DNA of 64,000 bases, taken from assembly GCA_013399895.1 (NCBI GenBank), contig VXBA01003136.1:65091-129090 (forward strand), given 5' to 3'. The stretch is from Serilophus lunatus. Lineage: Eukaryota > Chordata > Aves > Passeriformes > Eurylaimidae. The notes beneath the pieces are model-generated. The model did no database searches. It saw nothing but the letters and a program-made list of their open reading frames with translations, and had not been told where the DNA came from. The first letter of the stretch is position 1; every line of letters begins with the position of its first letter. Shown here in pieces: positions 1 through 12,786 of the stretch. Made by a program: the position numbers and the translations under genes.

Positions 1-3000
1 TTTTTTAATGGAGGTGTAATGGAGTACTTAAAGAACAATTAATTGCTTGTGTCATCCACCCAGGAAATCTAAGTCCCTCAGCAGTAGGACAAAACCTGTC
101 ATTTACTATAGGGATATACAACTTTTAGCATATTTTAATATGTTGGATAATCTTCAAGCAAGAAAGAGATTATTCCCCTCTACTAAAGTGCTTGATAGCT
201 GATCTGTCATCAACTACCCACAAGAAAACAGGATGGTAAAACTAGACATTCTTCACGACAAATTTCTTTCCAAGTCTTTCAGATTCCCTGTCAGTGCCTT
301 TCTGTGGCTGCTGTTCTGGCAGCTACAGAGGACCTTGGCCAACAGGATGTCAGGCTAGTCATACACTAGAAACTCTCTGGAATCTTGAAATTGGCATAGA
401 GAAATGTCAAAACTCACCAATAGTTACTTTACTGCAATGACTAACTACAGTTACATACTGCATTCTGGTCACTACACTTCCAAAGACTTGTACAGAAACT
501 CGAGTTAACACACCGTTAGCCCGATCCAGAAAACCCGGAGAATAATGTAGACCTTTTTTCAGCTGATGTGACAGGAATTGTAAAGTCTTGTTTGTACAAT
601 TACCATTTCTTTCAGTGTGAACTCAAATCATGTAGGTTGTGGCAGCAGCACCTTCTGAGACATGTTGGTTTATGGCAGCCAAAAGCATTAGGAAGGAGTT
701 AATAAAATATTTGATTTATTTCTAATGTTTGCTGACACTTGAATTTAAAACAAGAAGAAATTTTAAATAAAGACAAACTGCCTGTTCAGTCTTGTAGTCA
801 CTATTTAGAAATTTCCTCTCTAAGGTTTTCATGGGAAGAAAATAAGACCCAAGCCAAACACTTCAAACTTCTAGAACAATCCATAAGCCTGGACATGTCC
901 ATTTCTTTTCTTTGTTTTTTTGGGGGGGAGGGATTTTGTTTGTTTGTGTTTTGTTTTTTATTTTGTTTATTTTAATTTTCCCACAAAATTGAAGGGAGTA
1001 TGCTTTTCTAAAGAAAATGGCATATAAAAAAAAATCAGCACTGTATGATCTGATCCATTGAAACATTTTCACTAAAACAAAACGAGTAGATATGCCAGCC
1101 CTCACCTTAGATGACATTAATATTTTACACAGGTTTGATACAAAAAATTACAAAGGAATCAGTTCTGCTAACTTTCATTTGAGAAAAACTAGAGCATTCT
1201 GTAGTATTAAAACTAATTTTTCTTTCATCAGAGTTAAAAACTAATTTTCCAGGGCACAAGCAGCAAAGAGAGATAAAATCTGTTTCTGAATACATCTGTT
1301 GGCTATGAGCACAATCCAAAAAATTCAGCTAAGTTTTGTTCTTTTTAAATGACAGTAAAGATTAAAATCCAAAAAATACAGCAAGAGCAGAAAATAAAAT
1401 ATAGAAGTTTCAACATTTCATCCAAAAATAAATGTCCTGAGCTTAGATACCAATTGCTTCACTTTTAAATAACTGGAACATGTTTTCCTTGTGTACATGT
1501 TCATTTTTTGAGGGCTAAAACTTCAGATTCATAAATTTCTAGTCCAGAAGCCTGTGGATGTCATGCTCAAAGCATGTTCCTCCTTATAGTGTTGACTTGC
1601 ATATACCGTTGGGGATTTCTGTTGAGTGACATTTAAACACAAGTTACTAGATGCAGGAATTATGTGGAAGATAAATATGAGAAAGAGAAACTTTCTGTAG
1701 CATATGTTAGAATGCAAGATGGATCCAGTAGTCTGGCTCTAGTATTTATGAAAAAACTGCAATCCTTACCAATAATGGATGTAAATTTGTTTCCATATTT
1801 TAAAGAAAGCCTACTATGTACAAAACTAAAGAGCTACAAAGCTGGTAAGAACTTTTTTAAAAAAAATATGTAATTGAGAAATAGAGAAGGAAATTCAAAA
1901 CATTGTTTCTTAAAATATTAAACTACTTGAGATGAGAAAAAGAACAAATGTACAAATACATAGATGGGTAAAGTTTTATTTTGTCAGCTATTTTGCAATC
2001 CCAAGTAAGTGGACATTATATGTGAAAAAAATTTTGCTGCACAGATGAAGTAAAAGATTTGGATCCTGGAGATTTTGCTCTTACTTCTGCTACTGGCCTT
2101 CTGAGTTGTCCTCAGCAAGTCACTTCCACAGCTTCTACCTCAATTTCACAGCATGTAACAGATTTCCTCTGAAAAGTATTTTGTAATGTCTTGGTAATGC
2201 TCTCATAGTTCAATTGTTTTGTTTACATCTTTGTGATCTTACCCTTTGTGAAGGCAAAATACAGTTTGTAAATGTGGGATAAAATTTATGCCCACAATGC
2301 TACCCTTGGGTAACCTAGAGTTATTTGCAGAATCCAAAATTATATTAAGGCACACTTAGACATCTACTAAGTTGATCTTTTGAAAACTTTTGCTCAAAGA
2401 CTGTTTACGGTTCACAGTAACCTCAGGCTTCAACAAAGTTGCATTAGCACCTGTAGCCCAACTTCTAATGTGTCAAATAGTACTTAAACACCTAAAACTG
2501 GGTAAGACCAAAGAACTCTGCATATTAGTACACCATTAGTATCATGGTATAAGCACATGTCTTTCTGGAATCCTGAGATGAAATTTGCTTATTTCCATGA
2601 CAGATTTAATCCATTGGGTATTAACAATCATACCCACATGAAGACAGACTTGAATATCAGTGCCTGCTTGAACTGCTGCAGATTAATTTTTCATTAGGCA
2701 TTCATAAAATGCATAAACATACCATGGTGCAATAACTGGAATCCAGATCTTCTAGAGGAAAAGGTTTAACCCTCATCCACAGCTGATGTTTTTCTGGACA
2801 CATGTGCATAAAAAAATTAGAAAAATTACTTTAGAATTTATTAAGAAGAAGAGGATAGATTATGTCATTTAACATGGCTTAAGCACTTTGTTAGACTGTA
2901 GATGCAGACCTAAATCATCTTCAGGAGGAAGGATTTGAAACAGAAAGTCCAATCACATTAGTAAGAACTGTGGATGAAAAGCAATCACCACTTGTGCTTT

Positions 3001-5580
3001 CAGATCTGCTTCAAAGTACTGCTTCCTTCTTCATTTGGACAAAGATGGTTTACCTGAGTTGTCTATAAATTCAAATAAGAAGGCGGCATCTTCCCCAGTA
3101 TGGAAACAGCACTTAGAAGCACTTAGGTCTCCAAGAGAGTGGTAAGCAGAGCAGAATATTTTTGTTTAGGTATACAGACAATAAATTAGATTCATCAGGT
3201 TGTAGCTTCTTCTAGAGGAGCCAAGCATCTGATACTTGGGGACTGTGATGATGAACATCACAGAGCTAAAACTCTTTATTGTCAACAGACTATCACAGCA
3301 GTTGCATTGCACAGAAACAGAGCTCATTTTCAGGCATGATGATGCATCCTGGTACCCTGCAACTTTTGGCAGCTCTTACAGTTTCAGCTCAGATTCCAAC
3401 TTTATAACTCACATTTTCTTATGAAAAATGAATGTTTTATATATCTTACACTTGCCACTAAGAACGAACATTCTTGAGAGTCAAGCTATAATCAGTAACT
3501 AATCTGAGTCAAACACTGTACATGTCTAGATCTGGTCTTTTATAAAGTACCTTAACTCACTGTCATATTTATTACAGCTAACTCTTAGAATGTTGCAAAA
3601 AGCTGTTGATAGGAGGGGAGGGGATTAAGGGTGTGTGTGTGCACACTCATTTCTGAGGAGTTTGATTCACTATAAATTACAGCTTCCTGAGTTTTTATTA
3701 TTGAATTATTTGTTTGAATGCTGAATATCTGATGGTGTGATCAGTGGTGTAATTCCCTGGTTTTAATATACATTATCAAGACAGAAAAAAAGGACAAAAT
3801 CTGGCTGAATACAGTTAACACAGTTAAGTTTCTGGCACAATATAAAATGGGCAAAAGGTCTACAAGTAAACAGACTGTTCCAAGACCATTTACAGGACCT
3901 GGATCTTTAATACCTTGAGTAAGAGTGACAAATAAACAGTATTGTGACAGAAGCAGCCCTTCGGATTAAGATAGCATCTCATGATTATCTACCCACTTTC
4001 TATTAAGTCAGATAATACCACCAGCAAAAGATTGCTTTCTTTAGCTCAGCACTAGAGGAATTTAGTCAACCTATTATTATCTGCTACCACCATTCCCAGC
4101 TAAATAACTTGGTGCATCCCACACAGCTCCTACTTATGCTGCCATAGCAGACCAGTGCCCAAGACAGCAGAACAAGGGTAGCTGATGAGGTCCTCTTTCT
4201 CAGCTGTAAGAATGCATTCTTCAAACTAATTGGTTACAAATGTTCACTTAACTTGCAAAGTTACTCATATGTTACAGTAATGCAATAGTCAGTCTTGAAG
4301 ACTTTAAATGTTGGTCACTTGTCTTTCTAAATCAAAATCACATAGCAACTATTATGGAAAAAAATCGGTATTTAAAGCAAATGTCATTTTTAATCTATGG
4401 GAAATTTGTATCCGAGAATTTAATATGCTGTAAGCATACTTTTTTTTATTTTATTTTTTTTGCCAGAGAGCAAACCCTAGCATAGATACAAAATGCCCCA
4501 AGGATTAAAAATAAAAGTAGATGCCATTTCCTGTTACGTTATTAATTTTTTCGTGATCGAATACTTGTACTGTTTCACAGGTATTCAGTGCACTGTGTAA
4601 AACAAAATGGTAAATAAAATTCTTAGTGGATGTGCATACATGGTACAATTATACTACACTGGCAAAAATACGGAAGAAAGAAAAATAAATCAGGATACAT
4701 TGAATGAGCAATAATTACTGTCTTTCTAAGTCTACAGTGGGAATTTCCAGGTAATTTCTAGACTTGCCACACACTGATATACTTTCTGCAGTTTAGTCTG
4801 TGTAGGGAAACCGGATAGAATCTGTTGAAGTCAGCTGCCCAGAATTAACTGAAATCTGAGTCCTGTTTATTCTTTGAATTTTGCAGGATTAGTTTTAGGG
4901 AGATCTTCATAAAAATAAATACAAAATAAATTATTGTGAAAGGATGAGAAAGCTTGCTCTTTTCTTGCTTGTGCTGTAGTTTTGCAGAAGCTATCACTTA
5001 GTAATGCAAGTATTTTGTTACACTTTTAATTGAAATCTGTATTTTTTTCTTCAAAGACCACAAAAACTAAAGAACAGAATCCAGCAATCATTTAAACTGA
5101 CCTTTGCACCTCTAGTCCACCTAGAACAACCCATCAAACTTATTTCTATCTTCCTTTTGAAACCTCCTACGAAAGAGATCACACAACCTTCTGACTTTGC
5201 AACGCTCACAGAAGCACTGAACACTATATCCATAATGATGATTTTCTCCTGAGAGGATACATGATGGCTACTCTGGTACCATTTTTTAGTTATGAAAATG
5301 TTAGTATCTTTCAGACTTGAAAAAGTGCCCTTCAAAAAAAATTTAGTCTCACATTTTGGGTAATTTTTACTACCTTAAAAGTAATAATCTCACTCCTGAT
5401 ACCTAGATTTATACAAAAAGAATTTGACACCTGAGAAACATTTTACAGGATAGCTGAAATTCTGGGTAGGAAATGCTGAATAAATCTGCCCTAAAAGTAT
5501 TTAAACACACATGTAACTTTGAACACATGTGCAATCATGTTGAAATTTATTGGAATACGCAGCTGCTTAAGCACAGGTAT
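1..5580. other. Intergenic DNA upstream of FGF10, no gene recognised
   Basis: A/T-rich sequence without any reading frame that resembles a known protein; the open frames are under 100 codons and have no splice context that I can see. The only structured stretches are a GT-rich tract at 904-974 and short T and A runs, for example near 4441-4460. By comparison with the mammalian gene order, in which MRPS30 lies upstream of FGF10, this would be part of the MRPS30-FGF10 intergenic interval. That placement is inference. Confidence 0.6.
904..974 (+). repeat. GT-rich low-complexity tract
   Basis: The plus strand consists almost only of T and G, with a G7 run and repeated TTTG/TTTTG units, and almost no A or C. 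It is one of at least five strand-asymmetric GT/AC tracts in the window. No coding potential is implied, although chance open frames cross it on both strands. Confidence 0.75.
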
Positions 5581-5582
5581 AA

Positions 5583-6910
5583 GAATCTCACAGAATCACA
5601 GAATGGGTAAGGTTAGAAGGGAACACAGTGGGTCATCTAATCCAGCCTCTGTTGTCTAGCTGTGTTTGAGATCCCTTAAAATGGAACCCATCAATTTGGT
5701 GGCATCAGGGATCAAGACCTTCTGAAACTACAACTGCCAACAAAACATACAAGCTTTGTGTGCATGGTGCTGATCCAGAGGATCCAGGAAAGAAAGACAG
5801 ACTATATACAGGCTGTACAAAGGAATGGAGTCTCTACTGGAGTCTCATGAAGTCTCTAATGGAGTCTTCAATGGAGTCTCTTCTTTATTGCAAATTCATC
5901 TGGTTTTACAATCCAAAGATTGCTTTGGTTAATATAGCCAATAGACAAAAGGAAAGGTGGTCATGTGTCACTGTTCCAGAGCCACAGGACAGTTACAACA
6001 TGATGTTTACATACCTAAGACATTATATCATACTCTGAACATGCTGTATTAATAATTTAATATTCTACAAGCCATGTTACTCAGGAATGTGGCCAAGACA
6101 ATTTTTCTATATTTGCAGTGAGGGAGAATCCACAGCCACTCTGGGAATCAGTTTAAGTGCTCGGTCACCCACATAATAAAGCAGTTCTTCCTCATATTCA
6201 GGTGGAACTTCCTATGCAATTGCCTCTTGTTCTATTGCTCAGCACCACCAAGAAGAGCCCGGCCCCATCCTCTTGACACCTTCTCAGATTCAGATACTCA
6301 TAGACATTGTTGAGGTCTCCTCTTAGACATCTCTTTGTGATATTGAACAAGGCCAGTTCCCTCAACATTTCTTCATAAAAGAGATGCTTCAGACTCAATC
6401 ATCTTCATCACCTTCTTCTGGACCTGCTCCAAGAGCTCCATGTCTCTCATGTCCTGAGGAGCCCAGAACAGGAAACTCCAGGTATGACTTCACCAGGACT
6501 GAGTAGAGGGGCAGGATTACCTCCCTCAAACTGCTGGCAATGCTTTTCCTAATGCACCCCAGGACACCATTGGCTTTCTTGGCCAGAAGCACACACTGCT
6601 GGCTTATGGACAGTTTCTTTTCCATCATGACCCAGAGGTCCTTCTCCACAGAGCTGCTTTCCATCAGGCTGGCCCTCAGGCTGTACTGGTACATGAGGCT
6701 ATTCTTCTCCAGGATCAGGACCCTGCTTTTGCCTTTGTTGAATTTCAGATGGTTCTTCTCTGTCCATCTTTCCAACTTTTTGAGCATCCTTCTGAAGAGC
6801 TGCACAGCACACTGGGATATTGGCTCCTCCCAGTTTGCATTGTCTAAGAACTTTTCTAGATGTCTGGGAAAGGGCTCAAAGTTCTGCAGGGCCAAGCCCA
6901 GTTTTGCTTG
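5583..6910 (-). mobile_element. CR1 LINE fragment, 5'-truncated and internally interrupted
   Basis: Read on the minus strand, 6395-6895 is an open 166-codon frame matching the segment of CR1 ORF2 after the reverse transcriptase core (KLERWTEKNHLKFNKGK, then SISQQCVLLAKKANGVLGC). The frame then shifts, and 6198-6398 continues the CR1 C-terminal region. The typical 3' tip, read in reverse as CACAGAATCACAGAATGG, is at about 5588. Between about 5660 and 6115 there is some 450 bases of sequence that does not look like CR1, where roughly 80 would be expected, so the element is probably interrupted by a later insertion. Frameshifts show it is dead. The 5' end, endonuclease and reverse transcriptase core are missing. 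Confidence 0.85.
5826..5884. repeat. 12-bp minisatellite, about five copies
   Basis: Five imperfect units beginning (A/T)GGAGTCT follow each other at about 12-base spacing, and the third has lost two bases. The array lies inside the non-CR1 sequence that interrupts the CR1 copy at 5583-6910. Confidence 0.7.
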
Positions 6911-7008
6911 AACATTTCTAAGAAATTAGAGAGTTTTATTTATGGATACTGCTTTTTATATCCTGATTTTGTGAGCTGACTTGTATTTACCAACATTAAT
7001 TTCAGTAA

Positions 7009-7028
7009 TGACCTCTACATAGAGGTCA
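7009..7028. repeat. Inverted repeat with AGGTCA half-sites (everted, 8-base spacing)
   Basis: TGACCTCT and AGAGGTCA form a perfect 8-bp inverted repeat around the loop ACAT. Read as nuclear-receptor half-sites it is an everted repeat of AGGTCA with 8-base spacing (ER8). ER8 sites have been described for retinoid receptors, but one motif match does not show function. Confidence 0.5.
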
Positions 7029-7064
7029 TTTTTATCCTGTCATTGCCCATTTTTATCCTGTCAT
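7027..7064. repeat. 21-bp tandem duplication
   Basis: The 17-mer CATTTTTATCCTGTCAT occurs at 7027-7043 and again at 7048-7064, identical, with four bases between. It starts inside the inverted repeat at 7009-7028. Confidence 0.85.
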
Positions 7065-8482
7065 AGGGGACAATACATTTTACACATTAGCTGATGTTGA
7101 TTGATTTGCTTTTGTCAGAAATCTAGGCTAACCATACTCATTCTTCATGCCCGGCCACTCCCTACCTCCAATTCTGTTCAGTGTTCAGAAATGACATCTA
7201 CATGTGTCAGTCATCAATCAAAATACTGTGGAGACAACATCCCAGCCTCCACTTCTCTACAGATGCTGTCTGTCAGGAATAGGGTAGGCTGTTTTCAGGT
7301 TCCACAATACTGTGAATTTCTGTACAGATCTTCAAGGGCAAGTTTCCATTTTGCAGGATGTATGGTTGCTCCCTAGTTCTCATCTGAGTATACTGAGCAA
7401 TTGCAAGAGAATGGAAAGACATTTCTTCAGAAGGCTACCAGGGAACAACTTGTCTACTTCATCTGTGCCTAAGTTCCCTGTCTTAGACTTCTGGAGGAAC
7501 ACCACGTCCTGCAAACTGTAGAGAAACAAAGAGCTTCAGTTCCCTCTTCCCCCTCACCTCAGAGAGCTAACTTGTCATGGTTTATCTGATGATGTGATTT
7601 CTTGACAAAGTTGAATGCATGTCCATAGAGAGAGGTGAATATAAAGAATGTTTGGTAATTAAATTGTACAATCTGAATCAATATATTATTTGTTAATAAA
7701 GTTTAAATTTTTTCTAATTGTAATTCATTAAGCATGAAGCTAACTGGCTTTCTCTCATGCCTAGAGTTTCTTGTACAGTTCCACCACTTTACTAACTAAC
7801 AAACTAGACAAGTATATAATAGAATTTTTAATTAGTTGAAGACTTTTCTGCCTTTTGGTGTATATCTGACACAAGCACCAACAAGCAAAGCCAACCTGGC
7901 GCAGGCTGAAGCCAGGGTCCCCACTGTTTTGTTAAACTCTTTGTACAACAGACTCACAGAAGTTCAGAATACATTAAAATCACTGGTTTTAGATGTCTCA
8001 GAAGCTAAGCCAATCTTTTTACACCTACATCATCTATGGATATTGTAGGTTGGCCTTCCTATTCAGCCCTTCCCTGCGCTCTCTTCTGCTTAGACAACAT
8101 TTCGAAAGTAAATAATGTTTTTCACAGAAAATAGTCAAGATTTGCCACAACTACGTAACTTACTCTTTGCTGTTCATATTTATATCAGAAGAGGAACCAA
8201 GATTACATTCTTTTCACAGAATCACATGAATAGAATAACTTGATGATTCAGGGCTGGAAAAAATATCAAGGGCAAGGTAGCATCACAAGCAGAACAGAAG
8301 AGGAAGAAAGGAAGCCTTCTTTGGCTTCCCCCCTCCATTCTCTGGGTGCAAGAAACTCTTTTGAAAGCTGCTCAGGATGAGCTGATACAACATAGACAGG
8401 ATTTTGCTGCTTGGTCTCTTGGTTTCACAAATTCCAGTCTATTTTAAGGGGTATATATCTCTAAGCTGCACTAAAAAGTCCT

Positions 8483-8655
8483 TAAAACAAAACAAAAACA
8501 AATTGAAAAACAAATACAGAAATAAGTAACCCCCCCAACCCCTCCAAACTACAAAGACAAAAAGCACAAAAAAAAGCACAAAAAAATCCTAAGCAAGAAA
8601 CAGACGCAAAAAAACACCAAACGTCCCCTTCCCACCACCCAAAAAAAAATCCCCA
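8483..8655 (-). repeat. AC-rich low-complexity tract (GT-rich on minus strand)
   Basis: Nearly free of T on the plus strand after about 8521. It consists of CAAAA-type units with C7 and C4 runs and A8-A9 runs. It has the same composition as the GT-rich tracts at 904, 30330 and 39335, in the opposite orientation. Confidence 0.75.
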
Positions 8656-9428
8656 CAAGACCTGCAGAAGTTCTGTTAGTATTTAGAAATATCCAAAGAA
8701 GGCATTTTACCAATTATTGGCATGCAAAAAAACCCATGAAAAATGTGTATCATTTTCAAAGTTCCTTGCTTTGAACTACATGTAGGATACATAAAATATG
8801 ATGTCAATTTTACTAAATCTGGCATTTAGAAGCTAATCATTATCATCAGTAACGGGCAGTGTGGTAAGATTTGCACTAATCTGGATCTGTATGGCTAGTT
8901 GTTACCCATATGCCATAAAGAAAAATAATCTCTTTAAGCCTTGCAGAATGGATGACTGCTCTTCAGAGAGTTGCTTAGATCTTTAACATGCTGCAAACAT
9001 TTTAGATAATGTTAGATACCATATTGTTATCCTTTGTCTCTGTGTTTTGATCTTAACAAAAAGCCAAACAATCTGCTAATAAATATCAAGCTAATTAAGC
9101 TGCATTTTCAAAACCACAATCAGCAGCTGGAGAGTACCCTATAACAGACAAAAATCTTCTTTAAAAAGATTGCAACGCAGCAATAAGCTGTCTTTGTGGA
9201 ACTTGGTTCTTTGATACAGAGCCTAGAAAACAGCAGAGCCTGGCAGTTCTGAAATCCAGGACTAAATAATAAGAGTGTGTCTAGCAATTATATCTGAAAC
9301 GTGTTCTTACGAATAGTATTAAGAGTACTAGTGTGCACTAAGCTACACAGCACTACGAAAAAATCCTGTACGTTCGAGCTGACTCCACGTTTTATTTTTA
9401 TCTTCACAGTATTGTTGATGAAACAGGT

Positions 9429-9448
9429 TTTTCACATATATGTGAAAA
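9429..9448. repeat. Perfect 20-bp palindrome
   Basis: TTTTCACATA is followed directly by its exact reverse complement TATGTGAAAA. There is no spacer. A perfect 20-bp palindrome is expected well under once per 64 kb in random sequence, although A/T-rich DNA raises that number. Confidence 0.9.
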
Positions 9449-10377
9449 GGTCTAGTCTTAGGTGGTGTCCAACGTGGCGCAGCAGTTACATGGAAATGGG
9501 TGGAATGCACCCTGTTAGAGATACAGTACTACAAGCCTTCTGGAGGATGCCATACTCAGGAAGGCTGTCAGCTGCCCTGCCTGGCTTGCAGCAACTCCAG
9601 CACTGCTTGCGCAGCAGGAGGCGTGGGGAGCTGTCCCTTGCTTCTCGGCCATTCCCCGCGCTTCTCTGCTAGCAAACGGCTCGCTTCCATCACCCTTCCT
9701 CACGCTGAGAGGTGCTTACTCACAGAAGTAATCCTAGTGACTGCTACAAATTAACTGACAAAGAAGAGGCAATGTGAGAGCTGCCCCTGCAATGTGTGAG
9801 CTATTAACCAGCTCAGAGGGAGCCCAGCTGGCTACCCTGGTTGCCTGTGGTGAGGCAAGCGTGTTCAGCTGTTGGGCTGATGTTCCTAGCTGTCAGCTCT
9901 GTTTCGAATAGTTCCACAAGCAAAGCCTGGAAGTGACTTCTTCAGTCCCTTTCAGTAGCACTCAAGAAGGACGGAGCATGGCAGAGCTGAGCAGTTTCAG
10001 TATGTCAGTTTCAGTTTTCAGCATGGTGCCTTTCTAAAAGGAATAGTTGTTGGATTCAGGAAGAGTACTGGGTAGTTAGCATCTTTCAGGCTACATAACC
10101 GTTTAAGAAAAAGTACATATAACTTTTTTGGTTTTGTCTCAGTTACATCCCACATGCAGACCTTTTCCAGTCAATTAGAAGACACCATTCAAAGATCCAA
10201 AGATGACATTAAGTACCAAATTATCTCTATTTCTGGAAAGTTTCCTCCAGGGAACGGAAGCCTCAGTGTCACAAATGAGCCAACACCTTGTTCCGCTGAA
10301 GGTTTGGATCCTGGATGAGTGAAAATATGTATAGTGTATCCTGAGAAAAAGTTGTATAAATAGTTAGATAAAACAGA

Positions 10378-10402
10378 GGGGTGGGAGAGGGGGGCATGGG
10401 GG
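10378..10402 (+). other. G-quadruplex-type motif
   Basis: Four G runs of 4, 3, 6 and 5 bases are separated by loops of 1, 3 and 3 bases, which fits the canonical G3+N1-7 pattern. A second purine-rich G-run cluster follows at 10565-10608. Folding is predicted from sequence only. Confidence 0.6.
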
Positions 10403-12105
10403 CAGAGCTGGTTAGAGCAGGGAATTATTACCTTTGGCATTGAACATGATATGGAATAATCACAGGTGTATAGATTTATGTGGAAGGAGGGTATGTCAGA
10501 ATGCAAAGTATTTCCTCAAAGTTTGTGTAGTATTCTCCATGGAAAATGTAGGTTCAGATGACAGTGGGAGAGGGGAGGAAAGGGGCAAGGGAGGGAGAGG
10601 GAGGAGGAAATCTGCAAAGGCTTAGTGGACATTTGCCTCTACTTGGCAGTTTCTGGCAGCTTTTTTCTCAATCATTCATATTTATAGGAGAATCTAAGTG
10701 GTCAGCATTCATGGTAGTATGAAATGAGAAAGAAAAACAAATCTCCTAAGATTAAAGTAACTCCTTGAAAATATTGCTGTTTTAATTATGTTTGTACCAC
10801 AGAGTAGGCAAAACTGGGGGCCAGCAGTCCATTACTAAACACAGTCAGTGTCCAACCCACACACATAACTATTTACGGCACTGCAACTCAGTGTCTGGGG
10901 GTCTTTAGTCTCCTCTTGATGACCTTCACAGAATGCAATTTTTTACTTATTTTTATTAATAGCTGTATTTATCAAACAAAAATCATGCAGATATTTCCAA
11001 AAGTCATACATCTCTTTGTAATTTCTTTTTCAGACATAACTATAAACATATACTGAGTAACTATACTTAGTATTTTAAGAACAAACCATTTTCTTAATTG
11101 TTTGCTTAAAGCACAGCATTCATAGAGTTTTGCCAATACATCCATCAGAGAGAAACACAAACTATTAATCTAAGTCATGAAGCAAAACCCTCCTGCTTCC
11201 ATAATTTATATGTCTATTCACAAGATGAGGGCCATGAGGTCCTATGAGCTGCTACATTTTGTTTCTGTTTCTCAAAAGAAAAACATGAAGCAGGATAAAT
11301 TCCAGTTAATTATTGCTTATCACCAGTGGTAATGCCAGACAGCCAACTCTTCATTCTTCAACCACATGTCAGAGAGTGAGTAGGTCTCACGCCTCCTAAG
11401 GACTATCCTCAGCCTTGGTAGGGCACTTGGCCATTCTCACTAGTGACTCTGTAGGCTTGGTGGAACCAACTCTGACTGAACTACATTTTGGTTATCTCAG
11501 AGTCATTTTGCATAAGCCTGTTGTTATGTCTGACCTAGAAACACAAGAGGTTTTAAAATAAGAAAGAAATGCTTAAAAATGCATTTTATTAAACTCTGCT
11601 TAAGCTCTTCTCCAGTTTTGGATACTTGGTTGGAAAGTAGTGTGCACAGAGGACCCAAGGAGTATGCTCTTACAAGCAAATCCCACTACAAACAGATAAA
11701 ATAATGATCTGACTTCACATGCTTTATTCCAGCTACATACACACAGATGAGTTACACCACCTTCAGTCTTGGACTTTGACCACTTCAGGGTTTATCTGAT
11801 ACCTCACTCAACACTCGAATAATATTAGTGTTTTTATATGTTTTAAATGACATTAAATTGTGATTTTGCAGATATCTCAGGGGAAAAAAAAATATTTTTT
11901 TTTCCCTCAAGATTTAAGATATAATTTAGATAAAATGCAATGGCCTTTGGTCCCTGTTGTCGGCGGGCACAAACTCCACAGTGTAACTACTTCAGCAAGA
12001 AGCACTGTATCTCAAATCAAATAACTTGTCTCATTGATGGGTAGTGATTGTGGACACTATGTGTCACTGCCTTTTCTTTGTAACTCAGAGATTGAGTCCT
12101 ATTGG

Positions 12106-12786
12106 CTGGGGACAGAGTGGCTGGAAAGCTGCCTGGCTGAGAAGACCTTGGAAGTGGTGGTTGACAGCAGCTGAACATGAGCCCAGCAGTGTGCCCAGGG
12201 CCCAGAAATCCAATGACATCCTGGCTTGGATTGGAAATAGAGTGGCCAGCAGGACCAGGGAAGCGATTCTTCCCTTGTACTGGATACTGGTGAGGCTACA
12301 CCTCAAATGGCATTTGTCCATTTCTGGGCCACTCAATTCATAAAGAACATTGAGGCATTGCAGCAGATCCAGAGAAGAGCAGTGGAGCTGGTGAACGGTC
12401 TGGAGTGCATGTCCTATGGAGAGCGGCTGAGGGAGGTGGGGTTGTTCAGCATGGCGAGGAGGAACTTCAGGAGAGACCTTATTGCTCTCTACAACCACCT
12501 GAAAGGAGGTTGTAGCCAGGTGAAGGTCAGTTTCTTCCCCCAGGCAACCAGCAACAAGAAAAGAGGACCTAGCTCAAGCTGTTCCTGGGAAGGTTTTGGT
12601 TGTATATTAGGAAGAATTTCTTCACAGAAAGTGTGATTAGGTGTCGGAATGATCTGCCCAAGGAATCACTGTACCTGGAGGTGTTTAAGGAGAGACTGGA
12701 TGTGGCATTCACCATATGGTGGTGGTTGGCCATAGGGACTCAATGATCTCAGAGGTCTTTTCCAACCTAACTGATTCTGTGGTTTG
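12106..12786 (+). mobile_element. CR1 LINE 3' fragment
   Basis: The plus-strand reading in 12307-12636 contains CR1 ORF2 C-terminal signatures: QRRAVELVNGLECMSYGERL, then REVGLFSMARRNFRRDL, then NHLKGGCSQV. The 3' end is typical: ATGATCTCAGAGGTCTTTTC, then CAACCTAACTGATTCTGTGG at 12761-12780. The reading frame changes at about 12340, and stops are present, so it is a dead, 5'-truncated copy of about 680 bases. It lies about 4.5 kb upstream of FGF10. Confidence 0.9.

Larger units (their letters stand above)
6911..12105. other. Intergenic DNA, no gene recognised
   Basis: No coding exon is recognisable. Open frames such as 7101-7376, 9301-9672 and 9500-9754 have no similarity to a family I know and lie in different, overlapping frames. 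The stretch holds an inverted repeat at 7009-7028, a 21-bp tandem duplication at 7027-7064, an AC-rich tract at 8483-8655, a perfect palindrome at 9429-9448, and two purine-rich quadruplex-type stretches at 10378-10402 and 10565-10608. A very weak CR1-like tip may lie at about 8213-8260, but it is too degraded to call. Confidence 0.55.

Noticed and set aside
6395..6911. Minus- and plus-strand frames of 166 and 123 codons as host genes
   Set aside because: The minus-strand frame is CR1 ORF2 and the plus-strand one is its shadow.
8213..8260. CR1 3' tip on the minus strand
   Set aside because: Only CACAGAATCACA and a few scattered matches; too little to distinguish from chance. The same applies to 25938-25990.
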